Shown here piece by piece: positions 1 through 9,675 of a stretch of DNA of 64,000 nt. Source of the stretch: Ectocarpus siliculosus. Taxonomy: Eukaryota; Sar; Phaeophyceae; Ectocarpales; Ectocarpaceae. Position 1 is the stretch's first letter. Each line of letters opens with the position of its first letter. The notes below the pieces were generated by a model that saw only the letters and a list, made by a program, of their open reading frames with translations, had not been told where the DNA came from and did no database searches. Both the position numbers and the translations under genes were made by a program. The stretch lies in NCBI GenBank assembly GCA_000310025.1, contig FN649728.1:596901-660900 (forward strand), written 5' to 3'.

Positions 1-1413
1 TGAGCATCAGGGCATGTTTTATTCGGTGTGACATAAAAATCAACTTAACGTGATACTCCGGTCGGACGATGACTATGAAGGCACGTTTTATTCTGAGTAT
101 CAAGGCCGGGTACCATGGTTGGCTTTACTGCGTATCGTTCAGATTCACATACCGTATATGACACAAGATAACACACCCCCTTGGCCGATTTTCAAAGCTC
201 AATTTCTCTACAGCAGGAAGAGTCACAGCGCCGAAAACGGCGGCGTTGGAACCGTCTCGTCGAGAGCTGTTCGAAAACGTATTGTTTCGTTTATGCATCC
301 TCTTCGTCGTGGAGTAATCGAGCTTTGAAAATCGGTCCAGGGGGTGTGTTATCTTGTGTCATATACGGTATATGGGTGGATGATAGTACTGAGTATCAGA
401 CCAGGTGATACTGAGTAGGTATCAAGGCTGCAGACATAATGAACCGCTTGAGAACCATCCACGAGGTGAACCCCTACTTCGGTGAGCCCTTTATATGGTA
501 AGCCCCTAAGATAGTGAGCCCTTGTCGTGGTGATCCCTTAAGATGGTGAGCTCCTATTTCGCTCCATCCCTTTACGCTTGGCGTATTTGAACGGAACAGG
601 GCCGACCTCCACTGCCGTCTGTTGTTTAGGGAAACGTATGTCTGGGCGGGATAGCATTAGTACACAAGGGCAGACATAAGTTGGTTTCGAACAAGGGAAA
701 AGTGGGTATGCTCACCTCGTATTCCCGCACGTATCCCCGCATTTCGCCGCCATAATATAGTCCGAAATTAGTCTAGCCCTAGTACGTGTGTGTTTTTATT
801 ATTAGCCTCGACCGCGCCAACCGGCTCACCAATGAAAAGACGTCAGCCTTAGTGCGGTTGAAAACACAAAACACTTCTATCTGCCATGAACTGGGACCGC
901 GTGAGGGGGCAGCATGGGGGAGGCTAAACTATCCTTCGGATCGAAGACAGAAACGGTAGCAACAGAAGAAAACTGCACGCGTCTACCAAGGCTATTACCT
1001 TGTACTCGAGTTCGTTTAGGACATTGTCTTCCACGTTTCGCTACCATCATTCTGATCATCATGTTGACAACAATCTCTTGGTAGTTCTTCCTTAGCCCTG
1101 CGTCTTTTGTTTGGGGAAAGTCATCTGGCTCAAACCCATTGCTCTCTTCCACTCGTCCATGTTTTCCTCCCCCATCGTCGTCTTCTTCCTCCTTTCTTCC
1201 TTTTCCGTTTCTTTCGTCTCCGTCGCTCCCAAATTAATTACCCTCATTACTATCGTTGTCACAGAGATCCTAACCGATTGGCCCTGGTAGAAGTTGGTCG
1301 ATCAGTAGCCCATGACGTTTGAACACATCGCGAGTTCGCATCGACAGAAAACGAGCTAGCTCGAAGGTAAACTGTCTCCGAATCCTGTTAGTGTGAAGAG
1401 CTTTCAGGCGAAC
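1..1413. other. intergenic, repeat-rich, no gene seen
   Basis: No coding region can be supported here. The stretch holds the foldback element at 147-375 and a run of imperfect copies of a short motif resembling GGTGAGCCCCTAAGAT between about 467 and 556. The rest, about 560-1413, shows no recognisable gene, although open frames exist on both strands. Confidence 0.6.
147..375. repeat. foldback (MITE-like) element, family A, copy 1
   Basis: About 57 bases at 147-203 reappear as the reverse complement at 318-373 with few mismatches; both arms carry ACACAAGATAACACACCCCC or its complement. The arms enclose a 114-base core. A related copy of the core and right arm lies at 45433-45590, so this is a dispersed element and not a chance hairpin. 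No coding capacity is seen, which fits a small non-autonomous DNA element. Target-site duplications were not found by eye. Confidence 0.75.
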
Positions 1414-1771
1414 TTAGGCTCTTTCGTCGTCAAAATTCCCCCGGCAAAAAACTTCGTGCGCCAAGTGGTTGGCGATAGCATCGATGAGTCGATTGGTGCC
1501 TTTGCCAAGACCACCATATGTCCAAAAAGCACCAGTCAGGAGGGAATATCTAGACGGGTTGAAAGTTCCCGCGTAGTGATTATTTGCCTTTCCTGCAGCT
1601 CGATCTTCGAGGGCGGATCCTGGCGTTTGAATGGACTTGTCGATGCTTCGATTTGCTATTGGATTTACGATAGTAACATCTAAAATAATGGACTTGGTGC
1701 AGAGTTCCTCTTCCTTCTCTCCTGCGTGTAATCCTGGGGGGATAACCAAATCCATTTTGTACAGCCCCTTT
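1414..1771 (-). pseudogene. retroelement reverse-transcriptase-associated fragment
   Basis: An open frame on the minus strand carries the motif order MDLVIPPG, then LDVTIVNP, then PGSALEDRAAGK and NNHYAGTF, then a Leu-rich end. This spacing of an R/K-D segment, LDVTIVNP and a PG..AL...A..K stretch resembles the C-terminal part of polyproteins of non-LTR or related retroelements, where it follows the polymerase. No polymerase core (YADD-type) is visible upstream and the frame is short, so this looks like a degraded fragment. Assignment to a named clade is not possible from this piece. Confidence 0.5.
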
Positions 1772-2903
1772 CCCCTACCAGTGCCTGTGGTTTAGGGGAA
1801 GAATCCTCAACGGCGATGGGCATATGGCACTCGCGCAGTGTCTTGAGGACTACTCGACCCATCCTGTTATTTATGGAGGAAGGTTGAGGCGCCGGTCTTG
1901 GCCCGTGTGTGTGTGTGTACATTCTTGCAGCATGGTCTACTCAGTATATATACTGAGCACCACATCCACCTTGAAGATATGGTATCCCCGCGTACTGGAG
2001 GAAGAGAAGGACGTGATTGCATGCCATTCGGACCACCCTCTCCATGCGCTGTCTCTCAGTCAGCGGGCCCAAGAACATGGAGATTGGGGGTTCCCTAGTT
2101 CTATCTTGTTTCGGACCCATGTTGTGTCCTGTCGGGATAATTTCGGTGGGGTTTCCAAAAATGGACTTTTTTCACATTAGCTTTGCGCCAGATTTGGACT
2201 CCATCACAACCATGCGGTTCGTGTGCACCTCATTTCACATGTATGTCCGCGAGAATAAGCATAAGTGATCGCTTTAAAAAGTTCAGCTATGAAGTACGGC
2301 AAAGTACGCGCCTCCAAAGCATTGGGTTTCTCCGCCCGCTTTTTTTATCGTGGCCGCTACAGGGAGGAATTTCGAGATTCCTTTCCAGGCTATACCATGG
2401 CACCACTACAACAGCTCTCACACAAGTACCGTTAGCAGCTTGTAGAGGAAAGCCTGACCTCAGCGGCAGCACCATTCTTGACCCGAGATTTTTGGGGCAG
2501 CTGAAGGTCACTTGGAATTTTGTATCGCTCAGGCGACGAAAACCATGAGCTAGATGCTGACAAGGCATAAAAAGCGATGAAGCTATACGTTGCTGCCCAT
2601 GTCGAAGGGTGCACCTATCCCTACAAATCGAACTCGACACTGACGTGTCTCGGTATGATGTTGAGATGTTCGTGAAAGGGTCGATGGTGGAGGAGGTGGC
2701 ATGGCGAGCAGACGAGACAAATCCATTTCGGGCTACACACCCAAACAAACGACTCATTCATCAATTTTAACATGATAGACTCATGTGCGGCAGCAACCTC
2801 CAGAACGTTTCGTCGTAATAACCCAAGGTCGTGCAACAAGATGTGCTATCGAAGGCTAGGAACACAGATAGATGAGGCGAAGTATGACATACCCCCTTCT
2901 CCC
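1772..2903. other. upstream region of the Cys-rich repeat gene, no gene seen
   Basis: No recognisable gene. A CA/GT-rich short run occurs near 1905-1920. The frame of the downstream gene is open back to an ATG at 2772, but the ATG at 2904 is preferred as the start because only that start puts a signal peptide at the N-terminus. The promoter of the gene should lie here; no clear TATA box was identified. Confidence 0.5.
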
Positions 2904-5834
2904 ATGAACGCTGTCTCTTGGTGCCCAGGAGGCATGCTTTTATCCGGATGGTTTTTCCTCCCGGCGGTTCTTCAGACCGCCATGGCCGCCTCGGAGTGCC
3001 TCGTGGGGTGCATGCTGCAGGGGATCAGCCCGTTCGATGAAGATAACGAGGTGGTGTGGGACGACCGCGAGGCCTGCGATTCGACAACGATTGGCTGCGA
3101 AGTGAGCGCAATCAACTATCCATCAGCGACTTTTTTCGTTGGCGCACTGTGGGCATCGGTCTCAGGAGTAGACGGGTCGAGCGACTGCACGTGTAGCATG
3201 TGCGACCCATACCCGGGGAGTAGTTACGCATCGTACATGTCGGAGGAGGTCTCGCTATGGTCGCGAATTCAGTGCTTCATTGCTGCGTCCGAGGAATCTG
3301 GGTACGACATGAGTCCTTGCGTGGCCGCCATTGTTGACACCGGCACACTCCCGTGTGTAGACGAGGTGTACGAAGAGCCGCTCGTTGGTCAGTTCGAGTG
3401 TGATGACAACGACTTCAATGACTTATCATCTTCCTCATCCCTCGAGGAGTGCAGCTGGGCCGGGGTTGTCCGTCAGGCTGTGGAGATGTTCCCTGCCATA
3501 TCAACGGTTAGTAGTTCTGCCACAAGCTCGTCGGAATGCCTCGTGGGGTGCATGCTGCAGGGGATCAGCCCGTTCGATGAAGATAACGAGGTGGTGTGGG
3601 ACGACCGCGAGGCCTGCGATTCGACAACGATTGGCTGCGAAGTGAGCGCAATCAACTATCCATCAGCGACTTTTTTCGTTGGCGCACTGTGGGCATCGAC
3701 TTCAGGCGTAGACGGGTCGAGCGACTGCACGTGTAGCATGTGCGACCCATATCCAGGGAGCAGTTACACGACGTACATGTCGGAGGAGGTCTCGCTATGG
3801 TCGCGAATTCAGTGCTTCATTGCTGCGTCCGAGGAATCTGGGTACGACATGAGTCCTTGCGTGGCCGCCATTGTTGACACCGGCACACTCCTGTGTGTAG
3901 ACGAGGTGTACGAAGAGCCGCTCGTTGGTCAGTTCGAGTGTGATGACAACGACTTCAATGACTTATCATCTTCCTCATCCCTCGAGGAGTGCAGCTGGGC
4001 CGGGGTTGTCCGTCAGGCTGTGGAGATGTTCCCTGCCATATCAACGGTTAGTAGTTCTGCCACAAGCTCGTCGGAATGCCTCGTGGGGTGCATGCTGCAG
4101 GGCATCAGCCCGTTCGATGAAGATAACGAGGTGGTGTGGGACGACCGCGAGGCCTGCGATTCGACAACGATTGGCTGCGAAGTGAGCGCAATCAACTATC
4201 CATCAGCGACTTTTTTCGTTGGCGCACTGTGGGCATCGACTTCAGGCGTAGACGGGTCGAGCGACTGCACGTGTAGCATGTGCGACCCATATCCAGGGAG
4301 CAGTTACACGACGTACATGTCGGAGGAGGTCTCGCTATGGTCGCGAATTCAGTGCTTCATTGCTGCGTCCGAGGAATCTGGGTACGACATGAGTCCTTGC
4401 GTGGCCGCCATTGTTGACACCGGCACACTCCCGTGTGTAGACGAGGTGTATGAAGAGCCGCTCGTTGGTCAGTTCGAGTGTGATGACAACGACTTCAATG
4501 ACTTATCATCTTCCTCATCTCTCGAGGAGTGCAGCTGGGCGGGAGATGCTCGCCAGGCTGTGGAGATGTTCCCTGCCATATCAGCGGTTAGCAGTTCTGC
4601 CACAAGCTCGTCGGAATGCCTCGTGGGGTGCATGCTGCAGGGGATCAGCCCGTTCGATGAAGATAACGAGGTGGTGTGGGACGACCGCGAGGCCTGCGAT
4701 TCGACAACGATTGGCTGCGAAGTGAGCGCAATCAACTATCCATCAGCGACTTTTTTCGTTGGCGCGCTGTGGGCATCGACTTCAGGCGTAGACGGGTCGA
4801 GCGACTGCACGTGTAGCATGTGCGACCCATATCCAGGGAGCAGTTACACGACGTACATGTCGGAGGAGGTCTCGCTATGGTCGCGAATTCAGTGCTTCAT
4901 TGCTGCGTCTGAGGAATCTGGGTACGACATGAGTCCTTGCGTGGCCGCCATTGTTGACACCGGCACACTCCCGTGTGTAGACGAGGTGTACGAAGCGCCG
5001 CTCGTTGACCAATTCGAGTGTGATGACAACGACTTCAATGACATATCATCTTCCTCATATCTCGAGGAGTGCAGCTGGGCGGGAGATGCTCGCCAGGCGG
5101 CTGAACTATTCGGGGGGACAACCGTCGTGACGAGCCCAACGAGCCCGGCCCCATCAGCTCTAGGTATGACCCCAACACCAGGCCCAGTACCAGTCCCGAC
5201 CACGGTAGCCACTCCCATCCCAGTTGAAGCTGCAGCTACTGCACCCACTCTGATCCCAGCAGCCGACGTCCCACCCGGAAACCCCACGATTGCTCCAACA
5301 ACAGGGGGTGCGGTGTCGGACAGCGGCAGCAGCAACGGCGGCAGCTCACCAGGCCCAGCACCAACCCCAACCCCTGTTTCAGTTGCAACTACCGCACCCA
5401 CTCCAGCAGTTGACGTTACACCCGGAAACCCCACGATTGCTCCAACCGCAGAGCGTGCGGTGCCGGATAACGGCAGCGGCAGCGATGGCTCAGGTCTCCC
5501 TACTCTGGACCCAACGCCGGCGCCAACTACGCCGGCCTCGTCTCAAAATAGTTCTTTGTTGAGTGGAACTGTGGCGCCAACAATCCCGGGCGATACTTCC
5601 GGCGGTTCTTCGTCACTTGAAGTGCTAGAAATACTTGCATATCTTGTCGGGGGAATCGTCGTTCTTGTGGGCGGAAAAAAGGCGTTTGTCAAGTTCGACA
5701 TAAAAAGCAAATTTGTTGCCTGCAAGAACATTGTCCACTGCGACAGCATCACCTGCGAGTGCTGTCCTCGTGGGTGCTGTCCTCGTTCTACCACAGTAGT
5801 TTCCGACGTTCACGACCCCAACACACGCAGATGA
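2904..5834 (+). CDS. secreted type I membrane protein with four Cys-rich repeats
   Basis: Intronless frame of 976 residues from the chosen start. Residues 1-28 form a signal peptide (hydrophobic core LLSGWFFLPAVL, then AMA|AS). Four tandem repeats of exactly 180 residues follow (540 bases each, starting at 2993, 3533, 4073 and 4613; the last is slightly shorter). Each has 12 cysteines, including the cluster DCTCSMCD, enough for six disulfides. The repeats are nearly identical in DNA, including third codon positions. A Pro/Thr/Ser/Gly-rich stalk follows (about 5115-5615) with two related PGNPTIAPT blocks, then one transmembrane helix (about 5620-5675, ILAYLVGGIVVLVGG) and a short basic tail with CECCPRGCCPRS, a likely palmitoylation or metal-binding cluster. 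The design suggests an adhesive or cell-wall-associated surface protein; I recognise no named family. Extending to the ATG at 2772 adds 44 residues and buries the signal peptide. Confidence 0.85.
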   Translation: MNAVSWCPGGMLLSGWFFLPAVLQTAMAASECLVGCMLQGISPFDEDNEVVWDDREACDSTTIGCEVSAINYPSATFFVGALWASVSGVDGSSDCTCSMCDPYPGSSYASYMSEEVSLWSRIQCFIAASEESGYDMSPCVAAIVDTGTLPCVDEVYEEPLVGQFECDDNDFNDLSSSSSLEECSWAGVVRQAVEMFPAISTVSSSATSSSECLVGCMLQGISPFDEDNEVVWDDREACDSTTIGCEVSAINYPSATFFVGALWASTSGVDGSSDCTCSMCDPYPGSSYTTYMSEEVSLWSRIQCFIAASEESGYDMSPCVAAIVDTGTLLCVDEVYEEPLVGQFECDDNDFNDLSSSSSLEECSWAGVVRQAVEMFPAISTVSSSATSSSECLVGCMLQGISPFDEDNEVVWDDREACDSTTIGCEVSAINYPSATFFVGALWASTSGVDGSSDCTCSMCDPYPGSSYTTYMSEEVSLWSRIQCFIAASEESGYDMSPCVAAIVDTGTLPCVDEVYEEPLVGQFECDDNDFNDLSSSSSLEECSWAGDARQAVEMFPAISAVSSSATSSSECLVGCMLQGISPFDEDNEVVWDDREACDSTTIGCEVSAINYPSATFFVGALWASTSGVDGSSDCTCSMCDPYPGSSYTTYMSEEVSLWSRIQCFIAASEESGYDMSPCVAAIVDTGTLPCVDEVYEAPLVDQFECDDNDFNDISSSSYLEECSWAGDARQAAELFGGTTVVTSPTSPAPSALGMTPTPGPVPVPTTVATPIPVEAAATAPTLIPAADVPPGNPTIAPTTGGAVSDSGSSNGGSSPGPAPTPTPVSVATTAPTPAVDVTPGNPTIAPTAERAVPDNGSGSDGSGLPTLDPTPAPTTPASSQNSSLLSGTVAPTIPGDTSGGSSSLEVLEILAYLVGGIVVLVGGKKAFVKFDIKSKFVACKNIVHCDSITCECCPRGCCPRSTTVVSDVHDPNTRR

Positions 5835-6059
5835 AATCAGTGTGAAGTGCACTTTGTTCGTGATCATCTCTTCTTCTGATGTGGTACCGTTGTATGGTGT
5901 CCATTCTGGTCCATGTTGGACCATGTGTTGGCGCGTAGATCGTAGATGGTAGAGCCGCACCCTTCCACTCAGGATTGAACCGTAAGGGCCGTTTGTGCGC
6001 TTTGCGTGTTTCTTTCTTCGTTGTTTTGTGAAATGTCTGTACTGTAGTAGCGTTACAAT

Positions 6060-6065
6060 AATAAA
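6060..6065 (+). promoter_or_regulatory. possible polyadenylation signal
   Basis: An AATAAA hexamer lies 226 bases after the stop codon of the Cys-rich repeat gene, in an AT-richer and GT-rich stretch. It is a plausible 3' end signal, but stramenopile genes often lack a strict AATAAA, so this is only suggestive. Confidence 0.35.
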
Positions 6066-6747
6066 TAGCAGTATTTGGTCTGTGTCGTTCTCTATCATGG
6101 ACGTTCTTGTCGTCGCCTTGGGGGTAGCTACAAGCTAACGTCGTTGACTGCAGAAGGTTCGGAGTGACGACGTGATTTTGTCTCCGAGGTTGTAGCGAAG
6201 CGCTCGTCGTGCTGTTAAATTTATTTCCTCTCTGCTTCTGGTTTTATGACGCTGGCGCGGCGGGTGGACGATTGATGGCCGCCGTTTCTGTTTTCTTTCG
6301 TTTCGTGTTTGCGGCTGTTTGTGGGAAGTTTTGATGAGTTTTTCTATAAACGTAAATATACGACTGGAATTAAATCCACATCAGACAAAATTGTATTTTT
6401 TTCATTTTTTTTTGGTGTAGGGTTTTTACTCGAAGATCAAGTACATGCGTTTCGGTGGGATTTCGGAGGAAAACGAAGTCAAAAGGGCCTCTCACGATGA
6501 TTTTTTTTCCTCCGGCGGGCCCCCTTTGTCGGCCGGGGGGGCGCCATGGAGCGCGCACAGCGAGCGGGCGAGCGACTGAGTCGAGGAGGGAGCTCCCTGT
6601 GCGAGGCCTCGCGCTACTCTCGGACGATGCATCGACTCCGCCGTAGCGGCCGTGTAGAAGATCGGAAAACCCACCCGATAAAAATTTCCACGAAAGTCGC
6701 TCATGAAACGCTCCTACCGTAACTTCCACGGAATTAACTTCCTTATA

Positions 6748-6810
6748 CTTCCATGGAAGTCACTTGGCGAGCTTCCATGAAAGCAAACGTTACCCCAACT
6801 TCCATGGAAG
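6748..6810. repeat. cluster of 12-base palindromes CTTCCATGGAAG
   Basis: Perfect CTTCCATGGAAG palindromes occur at 6748-6759 and 6799-6810, with the near copy CTTCCATGAAAG at 6772-6783 and decayed copies (CTTCCACGGAA, TTTCCACGAAAG) just upstream. Spacing is 24-27 bases. It may be a decayed tandem satellite with a palindromic core, or a cluster of binding sites. Confidence 0.5.
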
Positions 6811-7938
6811 CCAACTTCTACCTCCAGGAGGCAGCCACACATCTTGAATTGTCAATTTAAGCGCAGGAGACCGTCGAAAGGCGAAGGGTAAGCGCATATT
6901 AGCTCGAGGTGAGAAGGAGAAAGTTTCGCCAACCCGGCATGCATGATTTTTGATAAAAACCATCACGGGGTTCTGAGCCGTTCGCGATAGAAGCGGGGAA
7001 TAAAAACTTTCACTCCCTGTCTGATGGAGGACCGAATATGCACTTGCATACGTTTGCTGACGCCATCTGTACAACATTACCCTATGAACGCAACGACGAC
7101 TGGTTTCAGCGACTAGATATATAGTATATTTTTCTGACTCTCTTTTTCTCACTCACGACATCCTTCCCGCACACACACACGACTCTTCTCTACACGACAC
7201 CTGATTTCGTGCCCCGTTCTTGATATATCTGTTGAAAAACATGTAGACAAAAGACCTGGAGTTGCCTGAGCAACAACGAAGGTCACTCTTTCCCTCCTTG
7301 CAAAGTACGCCCGACTTTCCCGGTAAGTGAAAAATGAAGGCAAGATGACCGTTTCCTCTAGCAAGGAGAATCCTAGCGCGGCGTACTATGAAACACGAAA
7401 ACAGACACTAAAGCACATCAACAACTACTCTTTCCCTCAGTTGAAACCGACATCGAACTACATGCTGCGCATTGACAATAACGGACACGAATCCACCGTA
7501 GTCAGGCCGATCAGTATTGCCCCCCAAGCATCGCAACATCAAACACGCCATACTATTCGTCCCAACCCCTGATTATTGTACGAAGAGATTGCACATTCAC
7601 TCCCCTTGCGTTGAAACATATTCATGACTGGGTGGTGATTCGAGTGCAAATACCCAGTCCCAGCTTCTTGATTCCCTAATCTCCTACAGCTCCTTCCTTG
7701 AAGCTGCGTCTGAAATGATGGGACTCTTCTCCCCCTGCACTACTTCAATGATTCGTAGGTTGTTTGGCGCTCAGGGAGGGGACATGAGCCAGGAGCAGCT
7801 GAGAGCAAACTAATACCCATCAAATTGAGTGACTGTTTCAAAGGGTCCCGGCGCGAACGGCCAAAAACGAGAACAAGCTGTTCAACTCCAAGACATTAAA
7901 CACTGAGGCAAACAAGGCGAGGACCACGCCTGCCCAGT

Positions 7939-9675
7939 TCAACCAGCGTTGTTCGCCGGGCAGGGGGACGGCAACGACAAAACAGGATCACCCTCGGCAG
8001 ACGACAATGCGACTGCTGCCTCCTCATCGTCGGTAGTAGCGGCAGCGGCGGTGGCGGTGGCGGCGCCGGTGGTCGCCGGTGGAGAAGGGTTACCCTTGGT
8101 GATGATGGCGTCGCCGACAAGGCTAAACTCGGAGGGTTCTAGGCGAACCAACGCGGGCGGGATACCGGCGTAGGCGCAGAGGCTCTCGGGCCTGGAGTTG
8201 ATCTCGTCCGGGTTGAGGTGGTACGCGCCCCAAGACAGCGTCCTTTCCTTATGCTCGCCCTGCAGTTCGGCCGGTATGAGCCGCCGGGGGGGGGAGGGGT
8301 CGGCGATAATCCCGGGGTTTCTTTTCCAGGTTTTGGTGGTGAGAAGGTTGCCATCGAGCATGGCAGTGGATGGATGAGGAGATTGATGTCCCATGAAGGA
8401 ACGCGACCTTTTGCGCATTTCGTTCTTTTTTTTTTGAGCTCGCACGGAAGTGTTGGCAGGTCACGGGCGAAAATTGCTCAGAGAATTGCCAGGTGCCTTG
8501 CATCCCTGTACATCAGCTCGGACCGACACGTGGGGTCTTCGCGTATCAGGTGAGGTCGGCATATATGGACTGGCGGGGATCTCGATGAAAACAAGACTTC
8601 ATTTGGGGGAAAATTATTGATCTTCCTACGGGGAACGAGGGAGCACGTAGCTGGTACTCCAACTAGCGTGTTATCTACCTAGCAGGCTATAAAATATTTC
8701 ACCCCAGTCAACCCTTGACGAACTATTAGGTGTTCTTTCATTGTGCATGTTTCACCTGGAGGTTTGTCTGGATATTTGTGGGCGACAAAAATGTTTCTCG
8801 AGGAAGTTTTGTGTTGAGTACCGGGTTGGTCATGATGGAGCCGGTTACATCCTGACACAAAGTTTGCCAAGATCATTCTGTAGTTTTGTGTTCGGGCTTG
8901 CTTGTCGCCAGACGAGGTCTGGCAATCATTTTCACCCACCTCGTACCCATTCCTACCTTCTCTTTCAGCTCGAAAGCTACAAAGCTCCCGGCGCCAAGCG
9001 TTTCCAAGGGGGTTTGCATGTGCCACGTATGGGCCCACCACAGGTACTCGGGGTTGGTCATGATGGGGACGGTCACATCCTGACACAGCATTTGCAGATG
9101 TTCCACGGACGGTCAAGTACGCGTGACGAGCAGCAATACCCCTCAACGTTTGTATGGGCATGTGTAGTACGTGCGTGTCGAAAAGAGAGTGTATTCAACC
9201 AACTGTCTACGGCAAATGCAGATCGAGCTTTTGCGATGCCAGCGATGCCCGAAGGAAACAACACCTTCAAACACGCCGCTTGGCGGGAAGGGGGGGAGCG
9301 CTGGGGACGTCGTTGGCCATGTGACCGTAACAAAACATCCGAAACAGACAGACCGTACCATACCTACCTGTTGAGCCTCCGACAGCTTCCCCTTTGCATT
9401 GTACACCGAAACTCTCACAAAGAACAGCTGTTCCACGACCCTATCAATCGTCATCGTCCCAAGCGGAGGGGGCGGTCCATGGGCGCCGTCCGGACCGTCC
9501 TCCCCTCCCGGTCCCCCGACCCCCGCCTCGCCCATCCCTCTCCCGACCCCTCCGCCCGCCCCCACAACATGGCCGATCCTGGTCCCCCAACGGGCCATCG
9601 TAGACTTCGCGTAGCCCGGCTTGTTCAGCGTATCTCGCACTCCCGTGCCGCCCGCTCGTCCTCCTACGCTGCGGG
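7939..9675 (-). other. C2-like C-terminal exons of myosin A
   Basis: Three exons. One from about 9675 to 9368 ends in [20 protein letters not shown] plus EAQQ before a GTAGGT donor, with a Gly-rich loop upstream. Exon 9079-8957 (phase 0-0) carries [20 protein letters not shown] and [14 protein letters not shown]. Exon 8259-7939 continues in phase with [17 protein letters not shown] and ends with an Ala/Thr-rich low-complexity tail and TGA. The strand pattern (FVRVSVYNA..., [17 protein letters not shown]) resembles a C2 domain of the divergent type that binds membranes or proteins. The C2 assignment is an inference. Confidence 0.6.

Larger units (their letters stand above)
5835..7938. other. 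spacer between convergent genes
   Basis: This 2.1 kb lies between the end of the Cys-rich repeat gene (+) and the end of myosin A (-). It should hold both 3' untranslated regions. A cluster of palindromes lies at 6748-6810. A short open frame at 7327-7572 (+, 81 residues) has no recognisable motif and is not called a gene. Confidence 0.5.

Noticed and set aside
2772-2903. N-terminal extension of the Cys-rich repeat protein from an earlier ATG
   Set aside because: It would put 44 polar residues before the signal peptide; the ATG at 2904 gives a normal secretory start.
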